This document shows positions 27,392 to 35,408 of a DNA stretch of 64,000 bases, piece after piece; positions within the stretch are counted from its first letter, which is position 1, and each line of letters opens with the position of its first letter. The stretch is from Flagellimonas sp. MMG031. GTDB lineage: Bacteria > Bacteroidota > Bacteroidia > Flavobacteriales > Flavobacteriaceae. A program made the translations under genes and the position numbers. The stretch covers positions 2,846,001-2,910,000 of the forward strand of contig NZ_CP157804.1 of assembly GCF_040112705.1 (NCBI RefSeq), written 5' to 3'. The notes below the pieces were generated by a model. It saw only the letters and a list, made by a program, of their open reading frames with translations. It made no database searches and was not told the origin of the DNA.

Positions 27392-27979
27392 ATGCGTTAC
27401 CGTTACCTTGTTCCCGTAATTGCACTTGTTCTCTGCTTGGTTTCATGCAAGGATTCCAAGAACAAAAAAGAAGTGGACACCTTTGGTGCGGACACCTTTC
27501 ATACATATTCCATAAATGGAAATTATAACATTGATGTCCCCAATTTTATGACGGGAACCACAGGATTGAATGAAGAAGCCTCTTTGCAGTTCCAAAGCCT
27601 CATCAAGGAAGCATATCTTTTGGTGATTGATGAGCCAAAAGCTGATTTTGAAGAGGTTTATCGCGATTTGGGACAATATGATGATTCGCTCTCTGTCATA
27701 CAAAATTACAGGGATGCCCGGCTACAAATTTTATCGCGTACCACCCAAATCATCCATAAATCCGCCAATACATCACGATTGATTCATGGCCTGAACGCAG
27801 AATCCGTGGAGCTCGATGCCAAGGTGAATGGGATGGACAACGAGATTTCCTATTTCTTGACCTTTATTAATGGTGGGGAAAAGGTGTATATGGTGATGGG
27901 ATGGACTTTGAAGGAAAGAAAAAAAGAACATAAAAAAACCTTTAAAACGATTGCCGAATCTTTTCGATTGATAGACTAG
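27392..27979 (+). CDS. Lipoprotein of unknown function
   Basis: The start is set at MRYRYLVPVI (27392) rather than the open-frame start at 27365, because it gives a normal signal with lipobox LVSCK (Cys near 19). The 195-residue product has a predicted alpha/beta domain: YSINGNYNIDVPNFMTGTTG, LNEEASLQFQSLIKEAYLLV, and a C-terminal YFLTFINGGEKVYMVMGWTL then FKTIAESFRLID. The layout recalls PsbP/DUF1795-like stress lipoproteins, but the match is by pattern only. It converges on carB. Confidence 0.7.
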   Translation: MRYRYLVPVIALVLCLVSCKDSKNKKEVDTFGADTFHTYSINGNYNIDVPNFMTGTTGLNEEASLQFQSLIKEAYLLVIDEPKADFEEVYRDLGQYDDSLSVIQNYRDARLQILSRTTQIIHKSANTSRLIHGLNAESVELDAKVNGMDNEISYFLTFINGGEKVYMVMGWTLKERKKEHKKTFKTIAESFRLID

Positions 27980-28017
27980 CTAACCGCTTTAAAGGTCTGT
28001 ATGGACAAAGAGATGGT

Positions 28018-30870
28018 TTACTTGCTCAGATACATTTTTCTTCTTGCGTACAAATTGTAAAACTCATCATCCTTTAAACTATCAATGAACAGAATGCTTT
28101 CTCCTGTACTCTTCATTTCAGGTCCCAGATTCTTGTTTACGTTCGGGAACTTATTAAAAGAGAATACCGGCTGTTTTATGGCATAACCTTCCAATTGCGG
28201 GTTAAAGGTAAAGTCCTTCACTTTTTTCTCGCCCAACATTACCTTGGTCGCATAATTTACGTAAGGCTCTTTGTAGGCCTTCGCAATAAAGGGAACTGTA
28301 CGTGATGCCCTTGGGTTGGCCTCGATAATGTACACAATATCGTCCTTCACAGCGAACTGAATGTTGATCAAGCCCACCGTATTGAGTGCCAAGGCAATCT
28401 TTTTGGTATGATCCTTTATCTGCTGCAACACAAACTCACCCAAATTGAAGGGAGGCAAGGTAGCATTGGAGTCGCCCGAGTGGATTCCACAGGGCTCAAT
28501 GTGCTCCATGATCCCAATGATGTACACATCCTCACCATCACAGATGGCATCTGCCTCAGCTTCAATGGCACCATCCAAGTAGTGGTCCAAAAGCAATTTA
28601 TTGTTCGGTATTTTGCGCAACAAGTCCACCACATGGGCTTCCAGCTCTTCCTTGTTAATCACAATTTTCATCCCCTGACCTCCCAATACGTAGGATGGTC
28701 GCACCAACAACGGGAATTTCAATTCTTCCGCCAAATCCAGGGCTTCGTCGGCTGTTTCTGCGACCCCAAATTTTGGGTAGGGAATGCCATTATCCTTCAG
28801 CAAGGTGGAGAAACTCCCCCTATCCTCCGCCAAATCCAGCGATTGGAAACTTGTTCCGATGATGTTGATACCGTACTTGTCCAGTTTCTCGGCAAGCTTC
28901 AGCGCGGTCTGTCCGCCCAACTGCACAATGACACCCTCTGGTTTTTCATGAAGGATGATATCGTAAATATGTTCCCAGAAAACAGGTTCAAAGTATAATT
29001 TATCCGCCGTATCAAAGTCTGTAGAAACGGTTTCTGGGTTACAATTAATCATAATGGTCTCGTAACCGCATTCAGCAGCCGCCAAAACCCCGTGCACACA
29101 GCAGTAATCGAACTCGATTCCTTGTCCGATTCGGTTGGGCCCAGAACCGAGCACCACCACCTTTTTCTTATCGGTCACCTGGCTGTCGTTGGCCACGTAG
29201 CGCTCTCCGCTTGGCGTTTCGATTTCTTCCTCAAATGTGGAATAGTAGTACGGTGTAACCGCCTTGAACTCAGCGGCACAGGTATCCACCAATTTATACA
29301 CACGGTTAATGTTCAAATCCATTCGTTTGCTATGCACTTCGCTCTCCCAACAATCCAACATGTGGGCAATCTGTCTGTCCGCAAAACCTTTTTGTTTCGC
29401 TTCCAACAATAATGCTTTTGGCAAGCTTTCTATGGTATATTTTGAAATTTCCATCTCCAAGAAGTGCAGTTCCTCGTATTGTTTTAGGAACCACATATCT
29501 ATTTTGGTGATTTCGTGGATGCGTTTTAAGGGTATTCCAAGTTGAATGGCATCATAGATAACAAATACCCTGTCCCAACTGGGCACGCGCAATTTCTCGA
29601 TGATGGTTTCATAATCCTTGTAGCCTTTGCCATCGGCACCCAGACCGTTTCGTTTGATTTCGAGCGACTGTGTGGCTTTGTGCAGCGCCTCTTGGAACGA
29701 ACGCCCAATTCCCATTACTTCACCCACAGACTTCATCTGAAGCCCCAAAGTCCTGTCGGAACCTTCGAACTTATCGAAGTTCCAACGTGGTATTTTAACG
29801 ATTACGTAATCCAATGTCGGCTCGAACAAGGCCGAAGTGGACTGTGTGATTTGGTTGTCCAATTCGTCCAGCGTATACCCTATCGCCAGTTTGGCCGCAA
29901 TTTTTGCAATCGGGTATCCCGTTGCCTTGGAAGCCAAAGCGGAAGATCGGGAAACCCTCGGGTTGATCTCGATGGCGATAATGTCCTCTTTTTCGTCAGG
30001 ACTTACGGCGAACTGTACATTACATCCTCCGGCGAAGTCCCCTATACTGCGCATCATGTGGATGGCCATATCCCGCATGCGCTGGAACGTCCTATCCGAG
30101 AGGGTCATTGCAGGCGCCACGGTGATGGAATCCCCGGTGTGGATACCCATGGGGTCCATATTTTCGATGGTACAGATAATGACCACATTGTCGTTCTTGT
30201 CGCGTAGGAGCTCCAGCTCATATTCTTTCCAGCCCATCAAAGCCTTATCGATCATCACTTCGTGAATCGGTGATACCTCCAAGCCGTGGCTCAACATATC
30301 ATCAAAATGCTCTGGATCATAAACGATACCGGCCCCTGCGCCTCCCAACGTAAAAGAAGCCCGGATTACCAAAGGAAAACCGAATTCCTGGGCAATCTCT
30401 TTTCCTTTTAGGAAGGATGTTGCGGACGCCTGTGGCGGCATTCCAATTCCAATTTTTAACATCAACTCCCTAAACTTTTCACGGTCTTCGGTAATGTTGA
30501 TGGCATCAATATCCACCCCTATAATTTCCACGCCAAAATCTTCCCAAATACCCTTTTCATCAGCTTCGATACAAAGGTTCAATGCAGTTTGCCCGCCCAT
30601 GGTTGGCAATACCGCATCAATATTTGGGTGTTTTTTTAGTATTTCTATGATAGATTTTGTGGTCAACGGTTTTAGGTACACGTGGTCCGCCATGGCCGGA
30701 TCGGTCATGATGGTAGCGGGATTGCTATTGATCAAAATGGTTTCAATCCCATCTTCCCGAAGGGAACGAAGGGCCTGGGAACCAGAATAGTCGAACTCAC
30801 ATGCCTGGCCGATGATGATAGGACCAGAACCAATAATCAAAATGGAATTTAAATCTTTTCTTTTGGGCAT
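28018..30870 (-). CDS. carB: Carbamoyl-phosphate synthase large subunit
   Basis: A 950-residue protein built of two ATP-grasp halves: LIIGSGPIIIGQACEFDYSG (11-30) opens the first, and VVLGSGPNRIGQGIEFDYCC near 573 the second. AIEINPRVSRSSALASKATG and IIEANPRASRTVPFIAKAYK are the paired catalytic strands. The chain stops just after LGPEMKSTGES plus a short tail, so the C-terminal MGS-like allosteric domain of the 1073-residue E. coli enzyme is missing. It makes carbamoyl phosphate for arginine and pyrimidines with CarA, which is not in the window. It lies downstream of rpmH, after a terminator. Confidence 0.96.
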   Translation of the reverse strand: MPKRKDLNSILIIGSGPIIIGQACEFDYSGSQALRSLREDGIETILINSNPATIMTDPAMADHVYLKPLTTKSIIEILKKHPNIDAVLPTMGGQTALNLCIEADEKGIWEDFGVEIIGVDIDAINITEDREKFRELMLKIGIGMPPQASATSFLKGKEIAQEFGFPLVIRASFTLGGAGAGIVYDPEHFDDMLSHGLEVSPIHEVMIDKALMGWKEYELELLRDKNDNVVIICTIENMDPMGIHTGDSITVAPAMTLSDRTFQRMRDMAIHMMRSIGDFAGGCNVQFAVSPDEKEDIIAIEINPRVSRSSALASKATGYPIAKIAAKLAIGYTLDELDNQITQSTSALFEPTLDYVIVKIPRWNFDKFEGSDRTLGLQMKSVGEVMGIGRSFQEALHKATQSLEIKRNGLGADGKGYKDYETIIEKLRVPSWDRVFVIYDAIQLGIPLKRIHEITKIDMWFLKQYEELHFLEMEISKYTIESLPKALLLEAKQKGFADRQIAHMLDCWESEVHSKRMDLNINRVYKLVDTCAAEFKAVTPYYYSTFEEEIETPSGERYVANDSQVTDKKKVVVLGSGPNRIGQGIEFDYCCVHGVLAAAECGYETIMINCNPETVSTDFDTADKLYFEPVFWEHIYDIILHEKPEGVIVQLGGQTALKLAEKLDKYGINIIGTSFQSLDLAEDRGSFSTLLKDNGIPYPKFGVAETADEALDLAEELKFPLLVRPSYVLGGQGMKIVINKEELEAHVVDLLRKIPNNKLLLDHYLDGAIEAEADAICDGEDVYIIGIMEHIEPCGIHSGDSNATLPPFNLGEFVLQQIKDHTKKIALALNTVGLINIQFAVKDDIVYIIEANPRASRTVPFIAKAYKEPYVNYATKVMLGEKKVKDFTFNPQLEGYAIKQPVFSFNKFPNVNKNLGPEMKSTGESILFIDSLKDDEFYNLYARRKMYLSK

Positions 30871-30907
30871 TTTCTATAGGGGTTTCTCGGTTATCTGCTT
30901 ATATGTC

Positions 30908-30943
30908 AAAAAAAAGGTGTTACCTAGAAAAGTAACACCTTTA
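30908..30943 (-). terminator. Intrinsic terminator after rpmH
   Basis: On the minus strand the stem GGTGTTAC / GTAACACC is followed by eight T. It ends the rpmH transcript and separates it from carB, which has no obvious promoter of its own in the 37 bp left, so some read-through is likely. Confidence 0.85.
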
Positions 30944-30965
30944 ATTTAAATAATAAATACTATCA

Positions 30966-31124
30966 TTATTTTTTATGTCTTGGCTCAGAGGAAACAGTTA
31001 ATCTCTTTCTTCCTTTGGCTCTTCTTCTCGCAAGAACTTTTCTACCATTGGCAGTCGCCATGCGCTCCCTAAAACCATGCTTGTTTCTTCTCTTCCTTTT
31101 GGATGGTTGATACGTTCTTTTCAT
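30966..31124 (-). CDS. rpmH: 50S ribosomal protein L34
   Basis: A 52-residue gene read directly from the minus strand: [20 protein letters not shown] then [20 protein letters not shown] and a short [12 protein letters not shown] tail. This is the near-invariant bacterial L34 sequence, a basic helix-turn-helix protein of the large ribosomal subunit. It has its own promoter (31184-31213) and terminator (30908-30943). In many bacteria rpmH adjoins dnaA and the origin; here it lies next to carB, with no origin features seen. Confidence 0.97.
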   Translation of the reverse strand: MKRTYQPSKRKRRNKHGFRERMATANGRKVLARRRAKGRKRLTVSSEPRHKK

Positions 31125-31183
31125 TTCCGAACTGTTTTATGGATTTGTTGATGGGAAGCTTTCTCCCCTAAAAATTCTGGGCG

Positions 31184-31213
31184 CAAATATACGAAGACTT
31201 TTTACTTTGGCAA
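31184..31213 (-). promoter_or_regulatory. Promoter of rpmH
   Basis: On the minus strand TTG (31211-31213), 19 bp, then TATATTTG (31184-31191). Both elements and spacing fit the Bacteroidota consensus, leaving a leader of about 55 bases. Confidence 0.7.
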
Positions 31214-31246
31214 GTCCAAACCTAAAATATTTAATTTAGTTTTTAG

Positions 31247-31254
31247 TACTTTTG
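31247..31254 (+). promoter_or_regulatory. Candidate -7 element for the TPR membrane protein gene
   Basis: TACTTTTG followed by C matches TAnnTTTG and lies 36 bp before the ATG at 31291. No TTG is seen at the canonical distance. Confidence 0.45.
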
Positions 31255-31290
31255 CGGGCACTTAACTAAAGGTAAAAATCACCAGACTGT

Positions 31291-31806
31291 ATGTTCAATA
31301 AAAATATAAAGCTCGTCATTGCCATCCTTATCATCGCTTATGCCGTTTACCAGTTTATAGAGGGTAATATTGGCAACGGAATCGCACTGATTTTGCTATC
31401 CCTCGTATTCATTTTTCTATACTTCCGAAATGAGTTCATCCTTTTGGCCTTTCTTAAAATGAGGAAGCAGGACTTGGAGGGCACACAACAATGGTTGGCC
31501 AAGATCAAGAATCCACAGGCTGCCCTGATCAAAAAACAACAGGGTTACTACAACTATCTACACGGGATTATTTACTCACAAAAAAACCTGACCCAAGCCG
31601 AAAAGTACTTTAAAAAGGCCCTGAAGCTGGGATTGACCATGGACTATGACGTGGCCATGGCCAAATTGAGCTTAGCGGGCATTGCCATGCAAAAGCGCAG
31701 AAAACGTGAGGCCACCACTTTGTTGCAGGAAGCCAAGAAGTTGGATAAAAACAACATGCTTACGGAGCAAATCAAAATGATGCAGCAGCAGATGAAGAAG
31801 ATTTAG
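31291..31806 (+). CDS. Membrane protein with TPR-like repeats, function unknown
   Basis: A 171-residue protein with two N-terminal membrane helices (about 7-24 and 28-50), then a cytoplasmic helical domain with tetratricopeptide-like pairs: YYNYLHGIIYSQKNLTQAEK, YFKKALKLGL, KLSLAGIAMQKRRKREATTL and LLQEAKKLDK. The pattern suggests a membrane-tethered protein-interaction module, as in small flavobacterial DUF2892/TPR proteins. It is divergent from rpmH. Confidence 0.7.
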   Translation: MFNKNIKLVIAILIIAYAVYQFIEGNIGNGIALILLSLVFIFLYFRNEFILLAFLKMRKQDLEGTQQWLAKIKNPQAALIKKQQGYYNYLHGIIYSQKNLTQAEKYFKKALKLGLTMDYDVAMAKLSLAGIAMQKRRKREATTLLQEAKKLDKNNMLTEQIKMMQQQMKKI

Positions 31807-31882
31807 ATGAATTTTTTCTTGCCACCAGCTGCAAACATATCGACTTTAAAAGGTTATCTCCATTTTATCCAACCTATTTGAT

Positions 31883-32407
31883 ATGAAAGCCAATGAAGTA
31901 CTTAAAGATTGTATTTTCTGCAAAAATGAACTGAAGGATTCTTTAGAAACTAACAACAGGCAGAAGATTAGGATAAATTGGATTACCTGTTTAACCTTAT
32001 TAAGAATGGTTGGACATGTTCTTGACAAGGTTGATAAAAAGAACTATCCTGATCACCAAGATATTTTTTCTACTCTATGGTGCGAAAAAAAAGTTGATCA
32101 GATTTTTATAAAGTTCATTGATGAGGAGAGAAATGATGCTTTAAAGGAATATAAGTTTTTATTTGAACCAGATACCTATCAAGTTGAAACAGATAATGAA
32201 ATTCTATTTCAAGACGGAGCCCCATTACTAGATCAATCAGGAGAAAGAATGGCGTTTATGGACAAAAGAAAAACGGTACATTTCGCCTCAAAAACGAATC
32301 AAGTTGAACAAAAAAGACTTGACTTATGGATACAAGAAGCAATTGATTGGTGGACTGAATACTTGGAGGAATTGAAATCTAGATTAAATGAACCTCAAAA
32401 TCCTTAA
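31883..32407 (+). CDS. Protein of unknown function
   Basis: A 174-residue soluble protein, AT-richer than its neighbours and with no signal peptide. It has a first helical stretch with RINWITCLTLLRMVGHVLDK then VDKK, and a second with FIKFIDEERNDALKEYKF, which look like conserved blocks of a helical family. The C-terminal WIQEAIDWWTEYLEEL is also helical. RMVGH and ERN recall the RxxxH-type spacing of HEPN proteins, but this is only a resemblance. Its atypical base use suggests a recent acquisition. Confidence 0.55.
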   Translation: MKANEVLKDCIFCKNELKDSLETNNRQKIRINWITCLTLLRMVGHVLDKVDKKNYPDHQDIFSTLWCEKKVDQIFIKFIDEERNDALKEYKFLFEPDTYQVETDNEILFQDGAPLLDQSGERMAFMDKRKTVHFASKTNQVEQKRLDLWIQEAIDWWTEYLEELKSRLNEPQNP

Positions 32408-32551
32408 TCCAATCAATATATCCTTTTAGTAGTCATCTGTTTTTCCAACCCGCTGACGTTCTTTTACGGTTTGGTTAGCTAAAATTCATGAGTCAAAATT
32501 AAGCCCAATTTGGTATCCCTACATTTATGTAGCTTTACATTTTGATTTCTT

Positions 32552-33211
32552 ATGTACTACCCACTTTGCCTCAATGGGGTCGATATCTACCCCTTATTCG
32601 GTGATTTACTAAAAGGAAAGCCGTACATCTTTGATTTTTCGTCCAACAACCCAAAAACACTAGAGTACCCACTCACGGATTTCCATCAGTTCAACCAAAT
32701 GGTTTTTGATGAATTAAAGAATGCATCCCGAAGCTGGGGCATTGGCAGGTATTTGGAAGAACGGAAAAGTCTGTTGCGGTCCTACCCTAACATTATTGAG
32801 GAACAACGGTATTATCATCTGGGTCTGGACATCATTGTACCCTACAACACTCCCATGTTTGCCCCTTTGGAAGCCGAAGTATACAAAACTGCAAAAGAAA
32901 CTACCCTGGGCAATTACGGAGGTTATATCATTCTAAAACATGAGATGAATGGAGTAGTTTTTTATTCGTTGTATGGACACTTAAAGACACCTCACTTGGT
33001 CCATGTTGGGGACAAAATAAAGGCCGGTCAAAAGTTTGCTCACATAGGAGAAGAAAGTGATAGCGGCGGCTGGTTTTGCCACGTTCATCTTCAAGTGCTC
33101 ACACAAGAGGCCATGGATGCGGGATATTCCGACTGGGGGTATATTTCGCCAGTGTTACTGCCAAAGGTAGAAACCTATTTCCCTTCGCCTTATTTTCTAT
33201 TTAAATACTAA
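32552..33211 (+). CDS. M23/LytM family peptidase
   Basis: A 219-residue protein. The metallopeptidase core has YYHLGLDIIVPYNTPMFAPL near 91-110 (HxxxD zinc ligands), EAEVYK, GGYIILKHEMNGVVFYSLYG near 129-148 and a closing WFCHVHLQVL near 177 (HxH, the second His being the third ligand). No signal peptide is visible, so the location is uncertain. Proteins of this family cut peptide cross-links of peptidoglycan. It lies directly before, and converges on, a lytic transglycosylase gene (7 bp apart). Confidence 0.85.
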   Translation: MYYPLCLNGVDIYPLFGDLLKGKPYIFDFSSNNPKTLEYPLTDFHQFNQMVFDELKNASRSWGIGRYLEERKSLLRSYPNIIEEQRYYHLGLDIIVPYNTPMFAPLEAEVYKTAKETTLGNYGGYIILKHEMNGVVFYSLYGHLKTPHLVHVGDKIKAGQKFAHIGEESDSGGWFCHVHLQVLTQEAMDAGYSDWGYISPVLLPKVETYFPSPYFLFKY

Positions 33212-33218
33212 GCCGAAA

Positions 33219-34187
33219 CTATTTTCCAGTACTCCCTACTCGATAATATCCTTTGTTCGGTATTTCGATAGTATATTTTTTACGGGAAGCATTGTTCAAA
33301 TGCGGTTCGCGCAACCAAGGGTTATGTCGCTTCAAAACCTTGTAGTTGATTTCGTATAGCTCCGCGAAATCGGCCCAATTGGTTACCGCAGTATCTACTT
33401 CAACGGTAAAGGTGGGAACTTTGGTGTACATATCGTCTTCTTCCAACTGGAAACCATACTTATCACGATTGGATAAAATCTCCTTAATTGCCAAAATACG
33501 GAACACATAACGGCCGGTCTCTTGTCCCAATAACAAATCATAGTAATCGTTCACCTGTTGGATGTCCATATATTTTTGGATACCGGCAGGACCTGCATTA
33601 TAGGCCGCAGCGGTCAACGTCCAGCTACCGAAACGGTCTTTCCATTTATTAAGGTAATCACATGCCACTTGGGTCGCTTTTTCAATATGGTAGCGCTCAT
33701 CCACGTTATCGTTTACTTCCAAACCATATTCGCGGCCAGTTCCTTTCATGATTTGCCAAAAACCAGTGGCGCCTGCAGGGGAAACCACATTTTCAAGGCC
33801 ACTTTCGGCAACCGCCAGATACTTAAAGTCATCCGGGATGCCATTCTTTTTAAGAATGGGCTCCATGATCGGAAAGTATTTATTGGCACGCTTCATCAAT
33901 AAGAGGGCGTTCGACTGCCAATAGGTATTCACCAAAAATTCACGGTCAACACGCTCCATGATCTCAGGGTCGTCTTGGGGAACCGGCTCACCTGCGAAAT
34001 TCAGATCCTTTGGTATTTCTATGGCGCTGATTTGGTAGGTATCCGCCACATTCTTATCCGTGGTTTCGGGTTCGGTTACCGTTTTTACGGGTTGTTCTTC
34101 CATTGCATTCGACTGAACGGCAAAAATCAAGGTGCTTACCACAGCTATCAATCCGATAAATGCCAATATATTTTTAAGATATTTCAT
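33219..34187 (-). CDS. Lytic transglycosylase, SLT domain (MltD-like)
   Basis: A 322-residue exported protein: N-terminal hydrophobic segment (about 7-24), a linker to about 85, then an SLT domain with LAVAESGLENVVSPAGATGF near 128-147 (catalytic Glu in AESG), WQIMKGTGREYGLEVN, TAAAYNAGPAGIQKYM near 193 and GRYVFRILAIKEIL. A region after 260 (YEINYKVLKRHNPWL) resembles part of a LysM motif. It cleaves the glycan backbone of murein to 1,6-anhydro ends. Together with the adjacent M23 peptidase it forms a small cell-wall remodelling pair. Confidence 0.9.
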   Translation of the reverse strand: MKYLKNILAFIGLIAVVSTLIFAVQSNAMEEQPVKTVTEPETTDKNVADTYQISAIEIPKDLNFAGEPVPQDDPEIMERVDREFLVNTYWQSNALLLMKRANKYFPIMEPILKKNGIPDDFKYLAVAESGLENVVSPAGATGFWQIMKGTGREYGLEVNDNVDERYHIEKATQVACDYLNKWKDRFGSWTLTAAAYNAGPAGIQKYMDIQQVNDYYDLLLGQETGRYVFRILAIKEILSNRDKYGFQLEEDDMYTKVPTFTVEVDTAVTNWADFAELYEINYKVLKRHNPWLREPHLNNASRKKYTIEIPNKGYYRVGSTGK

Positions 34188-34235
34188 GTCTTCCCTTTTA
34201 AATTGTTACGTAAAGATACTATTATAAAGACGAAT

Positions 34236-34898
34236 TTATTCCAAAATAATTGTGGGGAGGTGCTCATTAAACCATTTGGCCCTGTGAATGATCATGGTAT
34301 GGGTGCCATTTTTAACGGAAATACAATCGTTGATGTTGGAAATGGGAAAAACAGCATCCTTTTCGCCCTGAATATGAACCACATGATCAGGTGGGACTTC
34401 TTGGTCCCAATTCACGATTTGATCGATGGACCAATCGATATAATACTTGTCCCGAATGGAGAGGTATTTTTCGTAAAGGTGCAATCGCTTGGTCACTGTT
34501 TCCCCAAAGGCATATTTGGCCAATAGTTCCACATTGTTCACCAGGCCCGTTGGCAACAGCTTGTGTACTTTGGTGTACTTGGCAAACAGCATTCTTTTGG
34601 GCAGTTCGTGCTTGCTCTTAACGGATGAGACCACAATCACTTTGCGTGTCGACCTGATTTTGGCCATTTCCTGTACCAACATGCCCCCGAAGGAAACGCC
34701 CAGCAACACTGGATTGGGCTCCTTAATTTTATCGCACATGTGCTCCGCATATTCCCTTAAGTTCATCCCCTTTTCGGGTACAAACCATTCCAAGGTATGC
34801 GTTACAAATTGGTCGTCTGGCAGTTTGATATTTTCAAAAATGGAAGGGTTGGCTGCCATTCCCGGCATGAGATAGATATGGATTTTATCATCGGACAT
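34236..34898 (-). CDS. Alpha/beta hydrolase
   Basis: The start is set at MSDDKIHIYLMPGM (34898). The open frame continues to 35129, but that part is antisense to the GNAT gene and has no family look. The 220-residue product has the fold's first strand IHIYLMPGMAANPSIF, the nucleophile elbow LLGVSFGGMLVQEM near 87-100 (G-x-S-x-G form GVSFG), and near the end HIQGEKDAVFPI (Asp) and NGTHTMIIHRA (His). It is probably an esterase of unknown substrate. It is divergent from the following GNAT gene. Confidence 0.82.
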   Translation of the reverse strand: MSDDKIHIYLMPGMAANPSIFENIKLPDDQFVTHTLEWFVPEKGMNLREYAEHMCDKIKEPNPVLLGVSFGGMLVQEMAKIRSTRKVIVVSSVKSKHELPKRMLFAKYTKVHKLLPTGLVNNVELLAKYAFGETVTKRLHLYEKYLSIRDKYYIDWSIDQIVNWDQEVPPDHVVHIQGEKDAVFPISNINDCISVKNGTHTMIIHRAKWFNEHLPTIILE

Positions 34899-35063
34899 AT
34901 GGCACCAAATATCGATAAGGACTAGGAAATTAACAATATTTTGACTAATTTTGTATCCCTTTTGCAGCCAACCCCGCTTATGTAATAGATATTTATAATT
35001 CAGGGGGAATGGAAATGCCTTTTTCGGGTAGTTCCGCCAAGTCATTAAAAAAACAAGTACTAT

Positions 35064-35357
35064 ATGACAACAATGGAAATCACTGACAATAGTTTCTTGC
35101 GTCAATTTGAAACTAAGGTCAATGGGCATTTAGCCAAAATTGAGTACTCTTCACAAGAGCGTAAAGTATTTTTGACCAAGCTGGTTATTCCGGAAGAAAT
35201 TACACAAGAGGGCTTTAAAGAGGATTTCATCAAAGCGGTTTTGAACGAAATTCAAGAGAACAACCTAAGAGTTGTACCTACAAGCCCCCAAATTGCTGGA
35301 TTTTTGAGAAAAAACAGGCAATACAAGGAAATGCTACCAGTTGGTATCCGTATTTGA
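35064..35357 (+). CDS. Small GNAT-fold N-acetyltransferase (YjdJ-type)
   Basis: A 97-residue protein, with FETKVNGHLAKIEYSSQERK, KLVIPEEITQEGFKEDFIKA and NNLRVVPTSPQIAGFLRKNR. This is the pattern of the single-domain GNAT family that acts as small acetyltransferase-like proteins (Gcn5-related, half the usual length). The substrate is unknown. It ends in an intrinsic terminator shared with mtaB. Confidence 0.82.
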   Translation: MTTMEITDNSFLRQFETKVNGHLAKIEYSSQERKVFLTKLVIPEEITQEGFKEDFIKAVLNEIQENNLRVVPTSPQIAGFLRKNRQYKEMLPVGIRI

Positions 35358-35380
35358 TCTAACCATCTTCGGAAAAATGT

Positions 35381-35408
35381 AAACCTCCTCTACCGGGAGG
35401 TTTTTTTA
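35381..35408. terminator. Intrinsic terminator between GNAT gene and mtaB
   Basis: The stem AACCTCC / GGGAGGTT with loop TCTACC is followed by T7. Strong for the plus strand; the overlapping end of mtaB suggests partial use for the minus strand too. Confidence 0.82.

Noticed and set aside
30871..31290. Chromosomal replication origin next to rpmH
   Set aside because: No dnaA, DnaA-box cluster or AT-rich unwinding region was seen; only the rpmH promoter and terminator are present.
31883..32407. Confident HEPN ribonuclease or defence gene
   Set aside because: Only a loose motif resemblance was seen and no nucleotidyltransferase or other defence partner is adjacent.
34899..35129. N-terminal extension of the alpha/beta hydrolase
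   Set aside because: It is antisense to the real GNAT gene and the residues show no family pattern; MSDDKIHIYL at 34898 is the natural start.
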